A DNA stretch of 64,000 bases from contig NKJG01000002.1 in the NCBI GenBank assembly GCA_002256395.1, positions 566,333-630,332 on the forward strand, written 5' to 3'. Of the stretch, positions 63,865-64,000 are shown piece after piece; within the stretch, counting starts at the first letter, position 1, and every line of letters begins with the position of its first letter. The notes under the pieces are model-generated. The model ran no database searches, was not told the DNA's origin, and saw only the letters and a list, made by a program, of their open reading frames with translations. A program made the translations under genes and the position numbers. This DNA is from Bacteroidetes bacterium B1(2017) (GTDB lineage: Bacteria; Bacteroidota; Bacteroidia; UKL13-3).

Positions 63865-64000
63865 TGTCAGACTTGTTTTTAGAAATCGCTTGTTTTAATA
63901 CTCCATCGGCATTGCTTGCTGAACGGGCTGGGGCGAGCAGAATAGAATTATGTTCGAATAAAAACCTAGATGGTTTAACACCCAATTTTGAAGAATTTGA
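63864..64000 (+). CDS. cutC: CutC family protein (3' end outside window)
   Basis: 45 codons visible from ATG 63864, overlapping the asparaginase stop by one base (TAATG). MSDLFLEIACFNTPSALLAERAGASRIELCSNKNLDGLTP matches the start of CutC proteins (LEV-VDS---A-AE-GGADRIELCSNL--GGLTPS). CutC is a TIM barrel first linked to copper tolerance, but later work and its frequent position beside glycan genes question that role. Co-transcription with a hexosaminidase and a glycosylasparaginase suggests a step in glycan metabolism here. Confidence 0.85.
   Translation, partial: MSDLFLEIACFNTPSALLAERAGASRIELCSNKNLDGLTPNFEEF

Overview
The window is a piece of a Bacteroidota chromosome. The signs are SprB-like repeat adhesins, proteins with type IX secretion (T9SS) C-terminal sorting domains, a porT gene beside ubiE, LruC-domain and ELWxxDGT-repeat secreted proteins, lipoproteins of the SCKK type, promoters of the TTG/TAnnTTTG kind and generally AT-rich DNA. 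Most of it is ordinary chromosomal gene content. No phage, insertion sequence, rRNA or CRISPR array was seen. The exact lineage cannot be fixed from the sequence alone; a free-living Chitinophagales/Sphingobacteriales-like member is a reasonable guess, and a protein with two ice-binding-type domains would suit a cold or seasonally cold habitat.

Layout. 1-2453: 5' part of a large secreted SprB-like repeat protein. 2652-3320: an arginyl/leucyl-tRNA-protein transferase relative without the usual cysteines. 3387-3505: a palindromic repeat element. 3507-4631: a lipoprotein. 4956-8850: two paralogous small lipoproteins and a LruC-domain protein. 8928-18118: a mostly minus-strand housekeeping block (FGE-fold protein, mutS, EamA transporter, LptF/G permease, tgt, porT, ubiE, a multi-pass membrane protein) with odd repeat-rich spacers around tgt and ubiE. 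18296-21898: a T9SS ice-binding-type protein followed by a 59-residue PID-CTERM-like microprotein. 21900-23660: a carboxypeptidase-regulatory-domain protein.

23746-35564 is the most unusual part: a tightly coupled operon of three very large proteins (827, 1536 and 1574 residues) without visible signal peptides or sorting domains. One is mostly amphipathic beta-strand followed by a run of 11-residue amphipathic helical repeats; one has five LamG-like jellyrolls and a coiled-coil tail. Divergent from it (36028-37521) is an AbiEi-like DNA-binding domain fused to a Fic AMP-transferase with its own inhibitory motif, preceded by four copies of an operator-like repeat placed at near-whole helical turns. 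tRNA-Asp and accA follow.

38781-46833: an ELWxxDGT-repeat T9SS protein 4 bp behind an NAD-linked formate dehydrogenase pair (catalytic subunit and a NuoE-NuoF fusion). 46990-58317: a VWA/leucine-rich-repeat protein, a prohibitin-type SPFH protein, small membrane and barrel proteins, an arylsulfatase, and a divergent pair of a DUF2490 barrel and an octaheme cytochrome c with HEAT and TPR repeats plus a small barrel. 58516-60914: a PAS histidine kinase and a GIY-YIG-like protein. 61189-64000: an operon of GH20 hexosaminidase, glycosylasparaginase and the start of cutC, which together look like breakdown of N-linked glycan stubs.
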